From: JAAYUD01 sp963676865
GTDB taxonomy: Bacteria; Bacteroidota; Bacteroidia; Bacteroidales; Bacteroidaceae
Direction of reading: 5' to 3'
Length of the DNA stretch: 64,000 bases
Assembly (NCBI GenBank): GCA_963676865.2
Contig: CAXXSS010000001.1
Coordinates: 1,302,001-1,366,000 of the forward strand
Below, piece after piece: positions 16,684 through 25,390 of the stretch; the stretch's first letter is position 1; each line of letters opens with the position of its first letter. A program made the position numbers and the translations under genes. Under the pieces are notes generated by a model. That model saw only the letters and a list, made by a program, of their open reading frames with translations, ran no database searches and had not been told where the DNA came from.

Positions 16684-17448
16684 CTATTTGATGGAGTCGG
16701 CTGCCATAACATCCGCTCTTTTCGTACATATAATCTGGTTATTAAACTCTAAGCTAATGCGAGAATATTTGTTCCAACCGACTTTACTCAATCCTTGTTG
16801 ATAAAAGACGAACAAGCGGTTTAGTTTCTCATCATAATGATTAATACCTCCCAAATAGATAACATGGTTTCCTATCCGAGGGATTAATTCTATATTTCGC
16901 CCAGGCAGTATATTAATTTGCTGAATAGCAGCTCGCCAAAAGTCGTTATAATAAATATATACGCCAAGTTTGTATAAAAAGTTTGTTGCATACCACTTGT
17001 CTGCACACCCCGTCACTATGGGGCGATAGGCTGTAGCAGAAGGCAATGTTGGAATAACTTGCCCGATATTGTCTATGTAATAATCGTCTCCATACTGATT
17101 CATGATATGCAAAATTGGAATACGTTGAGAAACTTCAAAACAAATTTTTCCTCCCAACGTTTTGTAGCACTCTACATTTCTTACCAAAGGATATCGGCAA
17201 GCTTCTTTTTCCAGATGTCGGGTGTCTATTTCATTCATCCTTTTGCCTATTAACTGAATGCCTCTTGATTTTAGCATTTCCACCACACCGCTTTTTGTTA
17301 TTAGATTCACGTCTGAAGTGTCTTTTATAATAACTTCAACCCTTTTGCAACGGAAGTCATTGGGTTGCAAATTAAATTGCGTTACTGCTACTATAAGATA
17401 CGAAGCAACAAGCAATATTGAAATGATTATAAAAATGTTCTTTTTCAT
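16684..17448 (-). CDS. ftsQ: Cell division protein FtsQ
   Basis: 254 residues from ATG 17448; the longer frame uses GTG 17457 and adds three residues. Bitopic membrane protein of the divisome: a single transmembrane helix (about residues 3-20) followed by a periplasmic region. The POTRA segment shows TKSGVVEMLKSRGIQLIGKRMNE, then the beta domain with NVECYKTLGGKICFEVSQRIPIL and a later NRLFVFYQQGL. Divergent from proteobacterial FtsQ, as usual for Bacteroidetes; identification rests on position between murC and ftsA plus topology. Confidence 0.9.
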   Translation of the reverse strand: MKKNIFIIISILLVASYLIVAVTQFNLQPNDFRCKRVEVIIKDTSDVNLITKSGVVEMLKSRGIQLIGKRMNEIDTRHLEKEACRYPLVRNVECYKTLGGKICFEVSQRIPILHIMNQYGDDYYIDNIGQVIPTLPSATAYRPIVTGCADKWYATNFLYKLGVYIYYNDFWRAAIQQINILPGRNIELIPRIGNHVIYLGGINHYDEKLNRLFVFYQQGLSKVGWNKYSRISLEFNNQIICTKRADVMAADSIK

Positions 17449-17462
17449 GAGGCACACTATTG

Positions 17463-18845
17463 TTATAGACTTCTTTTAAGAAGTAATTGATTGATAGCCG
17501 GAACATAATTGTCGATGTCACCGGCGCCCAAAGTGATTAGTACTTCTATATTTTTGTCTTTCAAAACATTCAGAATATCTTCTTTTTTGCATATCGTCTT
17601 TTCGATTCCAGGGCGAAGTTTATCATAAATGAGTTGACTGGTCACACCTGGTATCGGCTTTTCACGAGCAGGATAAATATCTGTCAAGATCACTTCGTCG
17701 AGGAGCGAAAGACTATCGGCAAATTCTTCGTAGAAATCTCGTGTTCGAGTATATAAATGGGGCTGGAAGATAGCTGTTATCTTTTTGTCCTTATATAACT
17801 CTCGGATAGAAAGGATACTTTGTTTGATTTCTGCCGGATGGTGTGCATAATCGCTTAAAAAAACAAGGTTATCATTTTTTATTTTAAAATCGAAACGCCG
17901 GTCCACTCCATGGAATGAAAGCATACCTTTTTTTATTTCTATATCAGTGGCTCCGTTAAGATGAGCAAGTGCCATAGCCGCAATACCGTTTTCGATATTG
18001 ATGCTCATAGGCACACCGAGTTGGACATCATTGATTTTTGTATTGGGGGCAATGAAATCAAAAAAGATTTCGCCATTACCTATGCGCACATTCTCTGCAT
18101 GAAAATCTCCTTTATCACGCGAGTAGGTAAATGTTCTTACTCCACCTTGTACACGGGGTTTAAGTTGTAGATCTTCATGAATAATGAGGGCACCACCTGG
18201 TTGGATAAGTTCTGTGTAGTGGGCAAAACTTTCCAAATATGCTTCATAGGTGCCATATATATCCAGATGGTCGGCATCTGTAGCTGTAATGACGCTCATA
18301 TAAGGTCTTAACCAATGAAAAGAACGATCAAATTCATCTGCTTCGATAACGATATAGGGACTTGTCTTCGAAAGCAAAAGGTTTGTGCCGTAGTTTTTTG
18401 AAATTCCACCTAAAAAAGCTGTGCAATCTACATGAGATTCTTTCAGTAAGTGGGCAGTTATTGCAGAGGTGGTTGTCTTACCGTGAGTGCCGGCAATACA
18501 AAGCCCTTTTGCCGTACGGGTCAGTTCGCCCAATACCTGAGCTCGTTTTTCAATGGTAAATCCATTTCCTCGGAAATAAGCCAGTTCTTTGTGGGTTTCT
18601 GGTATGGCAGCTGTATAAATAACTAGTGTCGTTTTGCTATCGCGACATTCTGAAGGAATGAGATCGATATTTTCGTCATAGTGAATATTGGCTCCTTCTG
18701 CCACCAATTGTTGGGTTAGATGGGTTGGAGTGCGGTCGTATCCGGCAACGTAAATATCTTTTGAGAGGAAATAGCGAGCTATAGCGCTCATTCCAATGCC
18801 ACCTGCACCTACAAAATATACTGATTTAAGAGATTTAAATTCCAT
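17463..18845 (-). CDS. murC: UDP-N-acetylmuramate-L-alanine ligase
   Basis: 460 residues. ATP-dependent addition of L-alanine to UDP-MurNAc, first amino acid of the peptidoglycan stem. N-terminal Rossmann domain VYFVGAGGIGMSAIA, ATP-binding P-loop GTHGKTTTSAI near residue 115, central ligase residues ADEFDRSFHWL and TDADHLDIYGTYEAY, and C-terminal domain with DYAHHPAEIKQS and FQPHLYTRTRDF. Seven bases after murG, 14 bases before ftsQ. Confidence 0.98.
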   Translation of the reverse strand: MEFKSLKSVYFVGAGGIGMSAIARYFLSKDIYVAGYDRTPTHLTQQLVAEGANIHYDENIDLIPSECRDSKTTLVIYTAAIPETHKELAYFRGNGFTIEKRAQVLGELTRTAKGLCIAGTHGKTTTSAITAHLLKESHVDCTAFLGGISKNYGTNLLLSKTSPYIVIEADEFDRSFHWLRPYMSVITATDADHLDIYGTYEAYLESFAHYTELIQPGGALIIHEDLQLKPRVQGGVRTFTYSRDKGDFHAENVRIGNGEIFFDFIAPNTKINDVQLGVPMSINIENGIAAMALAHLNGATDIEIKKGMLSFHGVDRRFDFKIKNDNLVFLSDYAHHPAEIKQSILSIRELYKDKKITAIFQPHLYTRTRDFYEEFADSLSLLDEVILTDIYPAREKPIPGVTSQLIYDKLRPGIEKTICKKEDILNVLKDKNIEVLITLGAGDIDNYVPAINQLLLKRSL

Positions 18846-18852
18846 TCTATTT

Positions 18853-19959
18853 TTACTTTTTAATTAATTTCAGTACTTCCTTTGCTATTACTTCCGCAGC
18901 ATCAGGAAGTGCCAATTGTGCTATATTTTGACTTAGTTCTTTTAATTTATTCTCATTAGTAATCACTTTCATGGCTTCGGAAAAAAGTTTTTCGTGAGCT
19001 TCTATATCTTTTACGTAGACAGCTGCTCCTTTTTTGACGAGAGCAAGTGCATTTTTTGTTTGATGGTCTTCAGCGACATTAGGTGACGGAACTAATATTA
19101 CAGGTTTGTGCAACATGCAGAATTCGGATATAGAACCAGCACCGGCACGCGAAATGACTAGATCGGCTGCCGCATAGGCTGTTGCCATATCTTTGATAAA
19201 GTCGTTGACATATAAATTGGTCATGTCTCCTGCTTTTTGTACTTCTAGCATCACTTGCTGATAGTAAATCTTTCCTGTTTGCCAGATGAATTGAATATCG
19301 GGATTTTCTTTTATAAACAATAAATTTGCAACTATTGTGTCGTTAATTGTTTTTGCTCCCAAACTGCCTCCCAATATCAATATAACTTTTTTCTCTGGAC
19401 TCAAATTGAAAGTCTTTACCGCTTCCTCATGAGAGACTTGTTTCAATAGTCCTTGACGAACAGGGTTGCCCGTCATAATGATTTTCTCTTGCGGAAAGAA
19501 GCGTTCCATCCCCTCGTAGGCAACACAAATTTTCGCCGCCTTTTTTGCTAGTAGTTTATTAGTGACTCCAGCGTATGAATTTTGCTCTTGAATGAGTGTC
19601 GGAATACCTAGCATTCCCGCAGTTTTTAGCGTTGGTCCGCTAGCATATCCACCTACGCCTACTGCAACTTGTGGATTGAATTCTTTAATTATCTTTTTTG
19701 CCATGCGCTGGCTTTTCAGTAACTTGATGATGACACTTATGTTTTTTAATAAGTGCTTGCGATCGAATCCGGCAACAGGGAGTCCTTTTATCTCATATCC
19801 AGCGTCAGGAACTCGTTGCATTTCCATTCTGTTCTCAGCTCCGACAAATAATATTTTTGCCTCTGGCTTTAGTTCTTTAATGGCATTTGCTATGGAAACA
19901 GCTGGGAAAATGTGCCCTCCTGTTCCTCCTCCGCTAATAATGATTCTAATATCTTCCAT
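18853..19959 (-). CDS. murG: UDP-GlcNAc:lipid I N-acetylglucosaminyltransferase
   Basis: 368 residues, GT28 family with GT-B fold. Converts lipid I to lipid II at the cytoplasmic membrane face. Glycine-rich motif ISGGGTGGHIFPAVSIA at the N-terminus, VGVGGYASGP around residue 100, LGGSLGAKTIND at the domain hinge, and the UDP-GlcNAc-binding region RAGAGSISEFC followed by PVILVPSPNVAEDHQTKNA. It begins four bases after ftsW. Confidence 0.98.
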   Translation of the reverse strand: MEDIRIIISGGGTGGHIFPAVSIANAIKELKPEAKILFVGAENRMEMQRVPDAGYEIKGLPVAGFDRKHLLKNISVIIKLLKSQRMAKKIIKEFNPQVAVGVGGYASGPTLKTAGMLGIPTLIQEQNSYAGVTNKLLAKKAAKICVAYEGMERFFPQEKIIMTGNPVRQGLLKQVSHEEAVKTFNLSPEKKVILILGGSLGAKTINDTIVANLLFIKENPDIQFIWQTGKIYYQQVMLEVQKAGDMTNLYVNDFIKDMATAYAAADLVISRAGAGSISEFCMLHKPVILVPSPNVAEDHQTKNALALVKKGAAVYVKDIEAHEKLFSEAMKVITNENKLKELSQNIAQLALPDAAEVIAKEVLKLIKK

Positions 19960-19963
19960 ATTC

Positions 19964-21220
19964 TTATCTCATTTTTGAATCTTCGTTTAACAATACAGCT
20001 GTAGGTTCGGCTGGTTGCATCATTGTTTCTTGCTCAGATTTCTTGCTTTTTTTAAGTTGCAATTTTCTAGTGTAATTACTTACGCTTAGTAGCATACCGA
20101 TATATACACAGTTTATCAAAGTACTCGTTCCTCCTTTACTGATTAAAGGCAAAGGCTGGCCTGTTACGGGAAATAGCCCTACGGCAACCAACATGTTGAC
20201 GAGAGCCTGAGAGATCATAAGCAATCCTATACCGATGACCAATAAAGCTGGAAATGTCTTGTCGCATTGTCTGGCTATTCGTCCAGCTCTAATCAATAAG
20301 CAAATATACAGGAATACTACAAAAACACCGCCTACTAATCCCATTTCTTCAATAATAATGGCAAAGATAAAGTCGGAGGCTGCTTCACTGAGAAAATCCC
20401 GTTCTACAGAATTGCCTGGTCCTTTGCCTAATATACTACTTGTTGCTACGGCAATATTAGCGTGCCCTACCTGTTCGTTTTGCTTAAAGTCGTATTGGGT
20501 TGCCGGGACTTCATCATGTCCTTGAGCGAACTTATCAATACGTGTCACCCATACATCAACACGATGGAGAAATGATTTGTCTTCTGTATTCGCCTTGGGC
20601 TTTGCAGCAGCATATACTAAGACAATAGCAACGAGTCCAATTATCGGTAATACTATCATCATTAGTTTTTTCATCGGAACTCGTCCTATGATCATCATTG
20701 TCATAATGACAATGAACAATAAGGCTGAGGTCGAGAAATTTTCCGGAAAAATCAAAACGCAAAGTGCAACAAGTAGCGGTGTAATAAACTTAAATGCTTC
20801 AGGACTCGCCCCTTCAGGAGTTTGTCCTTTCGATAAAACAGATGCGGTATAAATGATCATTGCCATTTTGGCCAATTCTGAAGGCTGAAATTTAATGCCG
20901 AAGAGGCTGAGCCAACGGGCTGCGCCATTGATACCATGTCCATGCGTCAAAGTAAATAGTAGCAATATGATTGATATTGGTATTAAGATGATACCCAGCA
21001 ATTGGAACCATTTATAAGGCATGTTCATGACACAGATAACAACAATAAGTCCAACTATCAGAAAGCAAGCATGTTGGCGTAAAGGCGCCCAATAGTTGCC
21101 GCTTTGATAAGTTAATCGACTACCGGCACTGAACACTTCAATCAGCGAAATGAGACAGAGGAAAAGGAATATAAACCAGATAACTCTGTCTCCTTTAAAT
21201 ATTTTCAGTATCTTATTCAA
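19964..21220 (-). CDS. ftsW: Septal peptidoglycan polymerase FtsW (SEDS family)
   Basis: 418 residues with about ten membrane helices. SEDS-family glycosyltransferase that polymerises lipid II at the septum with its partner FtsI. Family signatures: GINGAARWLSLFGIKFQPSELAK in the first half, and LFPVTGQPLPLISKGGTS in the last third. The C-terminus after the last helix is Lys/Ser-rich and cytoplasmic. It is positioned between murD (43 bases upstream) and murG. Confidence 0.97.
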   Translation of the reverse strand: MNKILKIFKGDRVIWFIFLFLCLISLIEVFSAGSRLTYQSGNYWAPLRQHACFLIVGLIVVICVMNMPYKWFQLLGIILIPISIILLLFTLTHGHGINGAARWLSLFGIKFQPSELAKMAMIIYTASVLSKGQTPEGASPEAFKFITPLLVALCVLIFPENFSTSALLFIVIMTMMIIGRVPMKKLMMIVLPIIGLVAIVLVYAAAKPKANTEDKSFLHRVDVWVTRIDKFAQGHDEVPATQYDFKQNEQVGHANIAVATSSILGKGPGNSVERDFLSEAASDFIFAIIIEEMGLVGGVFVVFLYICLLIRAGRIARQCDKTFPALLVIGIGLLMISQALVNMLVAVGLFPVTGQPLPLISKGGTSTLINCVYIGMLLSVSNYTRKLQLKKSKKSEQETMMQPAEPTAVLLNEDSKMR

Positions 21221-21263
21221 TCGTTTTGCTATTGTTTTATTGATATCAAAATCTTAACATTCC

Positions 21264-22601
21264 CTATAAAGCCCTTACACATACTTTGAATTGATCGCCT
21301 CGATCTTCATAACTTTTGAATAGATCAAACGATGCACAACAAGGACTCAATAAAACTGTTTGCCCTTTCTGAGCCATTTTATAACCTGCATTTACTGCAT
21401 CTTTCATATTCGTTTGGATATCGGCAACGGGCAGTCCCATAGAATCAAAAAAAGTATGTAACTTTTCGTTGTGCAGTCCCAGATAAACAAGTCCGACGCA
21501 TTTTTCTCGGACTAAATCTTCTATCTCCGTATAATCATTGCCTTTATCTTTCCCCCCCAGTATTAATATTGTTTTGGTAGTCATGCTTTGAAGAGCGTAC
21601 CAGCAAGAATTGACATTTGTAGCTTTAGAGTCGTTGATAAAAGTAATACCGGCAACAGAGGCAACTTTTTCTAAACGATGTTCCACTCCTTTGAAGTCGG
21701 CTAATGCTTTGCGAATGTATTCTTTTGAGATACCCGAAACGTTAGCCGATATGCCCGCTGCTAGTGAATTATAAAGATTGTGCTGACCGGTTAAAGCTAA
21801 TTCTTCTTGTTCCATATTGAATGTGATCGGCTCATCTATCATTACTTCTCCATCTTCGACATATGCAATAGAGCCATTTTCTTTTGTGGCAGAGAAAGGA
21901 TATAAGTGCGCTTTGATGCCGTGTTTGTCCAATTCACGTTTGATGGTAGGATCGTCGTTCCAGAAGATGAAAGCATCGTTCGGTGTCTGGTTTTGAGTGA
22001 TCCTGAATTTAGCATTAATATAATTCTGCATCTTGAAATCGTAGCGGTCAAGGTGATCTGGAGTAATATTCATCAATACGGCAATATCGGCGCGAAAATT
22101 ATACATATTATCCAATTGAAAAGAACTTAATTCTATGATATAATAGTCGTGTTGCTCCGTCGCCACTTGGTAAGCCAGACTTTTCCCTATATTCCCGGCT
22201 AGTCCGACGTTTTTACCCGCACTCTTAAATATATGGTAAATAAGCGATGTCGTTGTCGTTTTGCCGTTTGAACCTGTTATACAAATCATTTTCGCATTTG
22301 TATAGCGTCCTGCAAATTCTATTTCCGAAATGATAGGTATGTTTTTCTCATTTATTTTCAGAATCATCGGCGCGTTATTTGGTATGCCTGGGCTTTTGAT
22401 TACCTCATCTGCATTCAATATAAGTTCTTCGGTGTGCGGATGATCTTCTTCAAAAGAAATATCATATTGATCAAGCAGTGCTTTATAATTGCTTCCGATA
22501 GTTTTCATATCAGAAACAAATACATCGAAGCCTTTTACTTTGGCAAGAACTGCGGCACCGGTTCCACTTTCACCTGCACCCAAAACGACTATTCTTTTCA
22601 T
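21264..22601 (-). CDS. murD: UDP-N-acetylmuramoyl-L-alanine-D-glutamate ligase
   Basis: 445 residues. Adds D-glutamate to UDP-MurNAc-L-Ala. N-terminal RIVVLGAGESGTGAAVLA, P-loop TGSNGKTTTTSLIYHI near residue 112, ligase core ELSSFQLDN and NITPDHLDRY, C-terminal domain with NDSKATNVNSCWYAL and LILGGKDKGNDY, ending LSPCCASFDLFKSYEDRG. Lies 34 bases after mraY. Confidence 0.98.
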   Translation of the reverse strand: MKRIVVLGAGESGTGAAVLAKVKGFDVFVSDMKTIGSNYKALLDQYDISFEEDHPHTEELILNADEVIKSPGIPNNAPMILKINEKNIPIISEIEFAGRYTNAKMICITGSNGKTTTTSLIYHIFKSAGKNVGLAGNIGKSLAYQVATEQHDYYIIELSSFQLDNMYNFRADIAVLMNITPDHLDRYDFKMQNYINAKFRITQNQTPNDAFIFWNDDPTIKRELDKHGIKAHLYPFSATKENGSIAYVEDGEVMIDEPITFNMEQEELALTGQHNLYNSLAAGISANVSGISKEYIRKALADFKGVEHRLEKVASVAGITFINDSKATNVNSCWYALQSMTTKTILILGGKDKGNDYTEIEDLVREKCVGLVYLGLHNEKLHTFFDSMGLPVADIQTNMKDAVNAGYKMAQKGQTVLLSPCCASFDLFKSYEDRGDQFKVCVRAL

Positions 22602-22635
22602 CTTATTTATTATTTATATATCGCACGTTTATGTT

Positions 22636-23904
22636 TTATCTGATTTTTAAGGTAATAATGGTTATTGCAGCCAATAAGATAGTAACAATCCAAAAGCGGA
22701 TAGTTATTTTCGCCTCGTGAAAAACATTTTTCGGTTTGGTGAAGATATAGGTACATGTCGGATCAAGCTGATCGAGAGTAGTACGAAAATGATCATGAAT
22801 TGGAGTACGTTTAAAGATCCTTCTTCGTATTCCTTTCTTTTTGCCTGCCTTAAAATAATTAACTTGCATGATAACTGACAGATTCTCAACCAAGAAGACT
22901 CCGCAAAGAATCGGAATTAATAGCTCCTTGTGTATGATAATAGCAAATACAGCAATGATGCCACCTATCGTCAGACTGCCCATATCTCCCATAAATATTT
23001 GGGCGGGAAAGGCATTATACCATAAAAAGCCTATTAACGCACCTATAAAAGCGCAAATGAAAATAACTAATTCTTCAGTGCCCGGTATGTACATTATATT
23101 TAAATAGCTTGCAAATTCTATATGACTGGAAACGTAGGCTAATATACCTAGAGTTATTCCGATTATTGCAGAATTTCCAGCCGCCATTCCATCCATACCG
23201 TCATTTAAATTCGCACCATTAGAAACGGCTGTTACAACAAAGATGGTTACGATAACAAACAATATCCAACCTGCTGTCTGAGCATTTCGTCCCATGAAAG
23301 CTACAAAGTCTGCGTAGTCAAGGTTGTTTGATTTAAAGAAAGGTATTGTTGTCTTTGTCGATTTAATATTATTTGTTTTGTGTATTACTGCTATTCTAGC
23401 GCCGGCTCTGTGCACCTCTACATTTTCGCGAATTACAACCGAAGGACTTAAGTATAGCGTCAATCCGACAATCAGACCGAGACCTACTTGCCCAATGATT
23501 TTGAATTTGCCATGTAGACCTTCTTTATCTTTTTTGAATATTTTGATATAGTCATCAACAAACCCTAAAGTACCCAACCATACCGTTGTGACAAGCATCA
23601 ATATCATGTAAACGTTATCCAGTTTGCCTAGCAGCAAGCATGGAATTAAGATTGCGATGATAATAATAATACCTCCCATACTCGGCACTCCTACTTTATT
23701 AACGCCAAAGGGATCAATTTTAGCATCTCGCTGGGTTTCGGTGATCTGCTTTCTTTTCATCAGATCAATAAATTTGCTTCCCCAGATACTCGAAATAAGG
23801 AGTGCTAAAATAATTGATAATAGTGCCCTAAATGAAGTGTATCCAAACATTCCAGCACCTGGAAATCCTAATTTATGTAACCAACTGAATAAATAATATA
23901 GCAT
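22636..23904 (-). CDS. mraY: Phospho-N-acetylmuramoyl-pentapeptide transferase
   Basis: 422 residues, about 60 longer than E. coli MraY (360). Transfers phospho-MurNAc-pentapeptide to undecaprenyl phosphate, giving lipid I. Polytopic, with the catalytic DD in FVDDYIKIFKKDKEGLHGKFK, NDGMDGMAAGNS, and the His motif TPIHDHFRTT (E. coli has HHH at this place). The extra residues lie between two membrane helices, roughly residues 165-225, and are hydrophilic. 21 bases after murE. Confidence 0.97.
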   Translation of the reverse strand: MLYYLFSWLHKLGFPGAGMFGYTSFRALLSIILALLISSIWGSKFIDLMKRKQITETQRDAKIDPFGVNKVGVPSMGGIIIIIAILIPCLLLGKLDNVYMILMLVTTVWLGTLGFVDDYIKIFKKDKEGLHGKFKIIGQVGLGLIVGLTLYLSPSVVIRENVEVHRAGARIAVIHKTNNIKSTKTTIPFFKSNNLDYADFVAFMGRNAQTAGWILFVIVTIFVVTAVSNGANLNDGMDGMAAGNSAIIGITLGILAYVSSHIEFASYLNIMYIPGTEELVIFICAFIGALIGFLWYNAFPAQIFMGDMGSLTIGGIIAVFAIIIHKELLIPILCGVFLVENLSVIMQVNYFKAGKKKGIRRRIFKRTPIHDHFRTTLDQLDPTCTYIFTKPKNVFHEAKITIRFWIVTILLAAITIITLKIR

Positions 23905-23925
23905 TGTCTTATATTTTAACGGTTG

Positions 23926-25380
23926 TTATTTCATCGCTTCTCTAACAACTTCGTGATCGTCGAAATGATGTTTTATTCCTTTTATCTCTTGATAATCTTC
24001 GTGCCCTTTACCAGCTACTAAAATAACATCGTCAGGCTGTGCGAACATACAGGCGGTACGGATAGCTTCACGTCTGTCTTCGATGCTTATGGTCTTTTTC
24101 ATATCGTCGTCAGTAAGTCCTGCTAGTACATCATTGATGATAGCCTGTGGATCTTCGAAACGAGGATTGTCTGAAGTTACAATAATTTTGTCACTACCTT
24201 TGGCGGCTTCTTTAGCCATTAGAGGACGTTTACCTTTATCTCTGTTTCCGCCGGCTCCGAATACGGTAATTACTTTACCTCTTCCTTCCAACACTCCATG
24301 AATGGCCTTTAACACATTGGCCAAGGCATCTGGAGTATGAGCATAATCAACAATAGCCGTATATCTTTTTGAAGATCTTATTGCTTCAAAACGTCCCGAT
24401 ACAGGATGGAGTGTACTGAGTACTCTCAATACTTCTTCCTCTTCTTTACCAAGTAACACTGCTGCGCCAAATACTGCTAATAAGTTAGATGCATTAAATT
24501 TGCCGACGAAAGGAACTGCTACTTCGTGATTGTTGAAATTTAGTAGCATACCTTCAAAATGTGATTCGAGAACTCTCCCTTTAAAATCGCTCAAATTTGT
24601 TAGCGAATAGGTATATATTTTCGACTTGGTGTTTTGAACCATCACTTTCCCATTCTTATCGTCAAGGTTTGTTAGGCTGAATGCATTCTTTGGCATATCG
24701 TCAAAAAACTTTTTCTTTGCCCGCAAATAGTTCTCCACCGTTTTGTGATAATCCAGATGATCGCGAGTAAGGTTAGTAAATATTCCCCCTACATATTTTA
24801 ATCCGCTGATTCTCTTTTGAGCGATAGAATGAGAACTTACTTCCATGAACGCATATTCGCATCCTGCATCTGCCATCTTTCCCAATAGCTCATTGAGGGT
24901 TACAGGATCTGGAGTTGTATGTTCTGTCGGAATAGGTTCGTCGTCAATATAGTTACATACTGTCGAAACAAGCCCTACTTTATGTCCAAACGTTCGAAAC
25001 ATATTATATAATAACGTAGCAATCGTTGTTTTTCCATTAGTACCGGTTACTCCTACTAATTTCATTCGTGACGTTGGGTTGCCATAGAACGTTGTTGCTA
25101 TTTTACCAACGGTTTCTTCCGAATCATTTACTACAATATATGGTATTTCTTTTTCTATTTTTTCGGGAAGCTCTTCACACAAGATTGCGGTGGCGCCTTT
25201 GGCTATTGCCGAAGAAATATAGGCATGCCCGTCAGCTTGAGTCCCTCTCATGGCCATAAACAGATGTCCCTCCTTTATCAAACGAGAATCAATGTTTACT
25301 CCCGTAATTTCCTTCTCGGCATCACCGATAATCTTTATCGGTTGAATAGCCTTAAGTAAATCTGTTAATTTCATATCCAA
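23926..25380 (-). CDS. murE: UDP-MurNAc-tripeptide synthetase, meso-diaminopimelate-adding
   Basis: 484 residues. Adds the third stem-peptide residue. P-loop GTNGKTTIATLLYNMF near residue 115, MEVSSHSIAQKRISGL and LTRDHLDYHKTV in the central domain. In the C-terminal domain the specificity motif DNPR (VTSDNPRFEDPQ, about residue 403) marks meso-DAP rather than lysine as substrate, in keeping with a Gram-negative wall. Carbamylated-lysine region present in RAKKKFF. Ten bases after ftsI. Confidence 0.98.
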   Translation of the reverse strand: MDMKLTDLLKAIQPIKIIGDAEKEITGVNIDSRLIKEGHLFMAMRGTQADGHAYISSAIAKGATAILCEELPEKIEKEIPYIVVNDSEETVGKIATTFYGNPTSRMKLVGVTGTNGKTTIATLLYNMFRTFGHKVGLVSTVCNYIDDEPIPTEHTTPDPVTLNELLGKMADAGCEYAFMEVSSHSIAQKRISGLKYVGGIFTNLTRDHLDYHKTVENYLRAKKKFFDDMPKNAFSLTNLDDKNGKVMVQNTKSKIYTYSLTNLSDFKGRVLESHFEGMLLNFNNHEVAVPFVGKFNASNLLAVFGAAVLLGKEEEEVLRVLSTLHPVSGRFEAIRSSKRYTAIVDYAHTPDALANVLKAIHGVLEGRGKVITVFGAGGNRDKGKRPLMAKEAAKGSDKIIVTSDNPRFEDPQAIINDVLAGLTDDDMKKTISIEDRREAIRTACMFAQPDDVILVAGKGHEDYQEIKGIKHHFDDHEVVREAMK

Positions 25381-25390
25381 ATATTATTTA

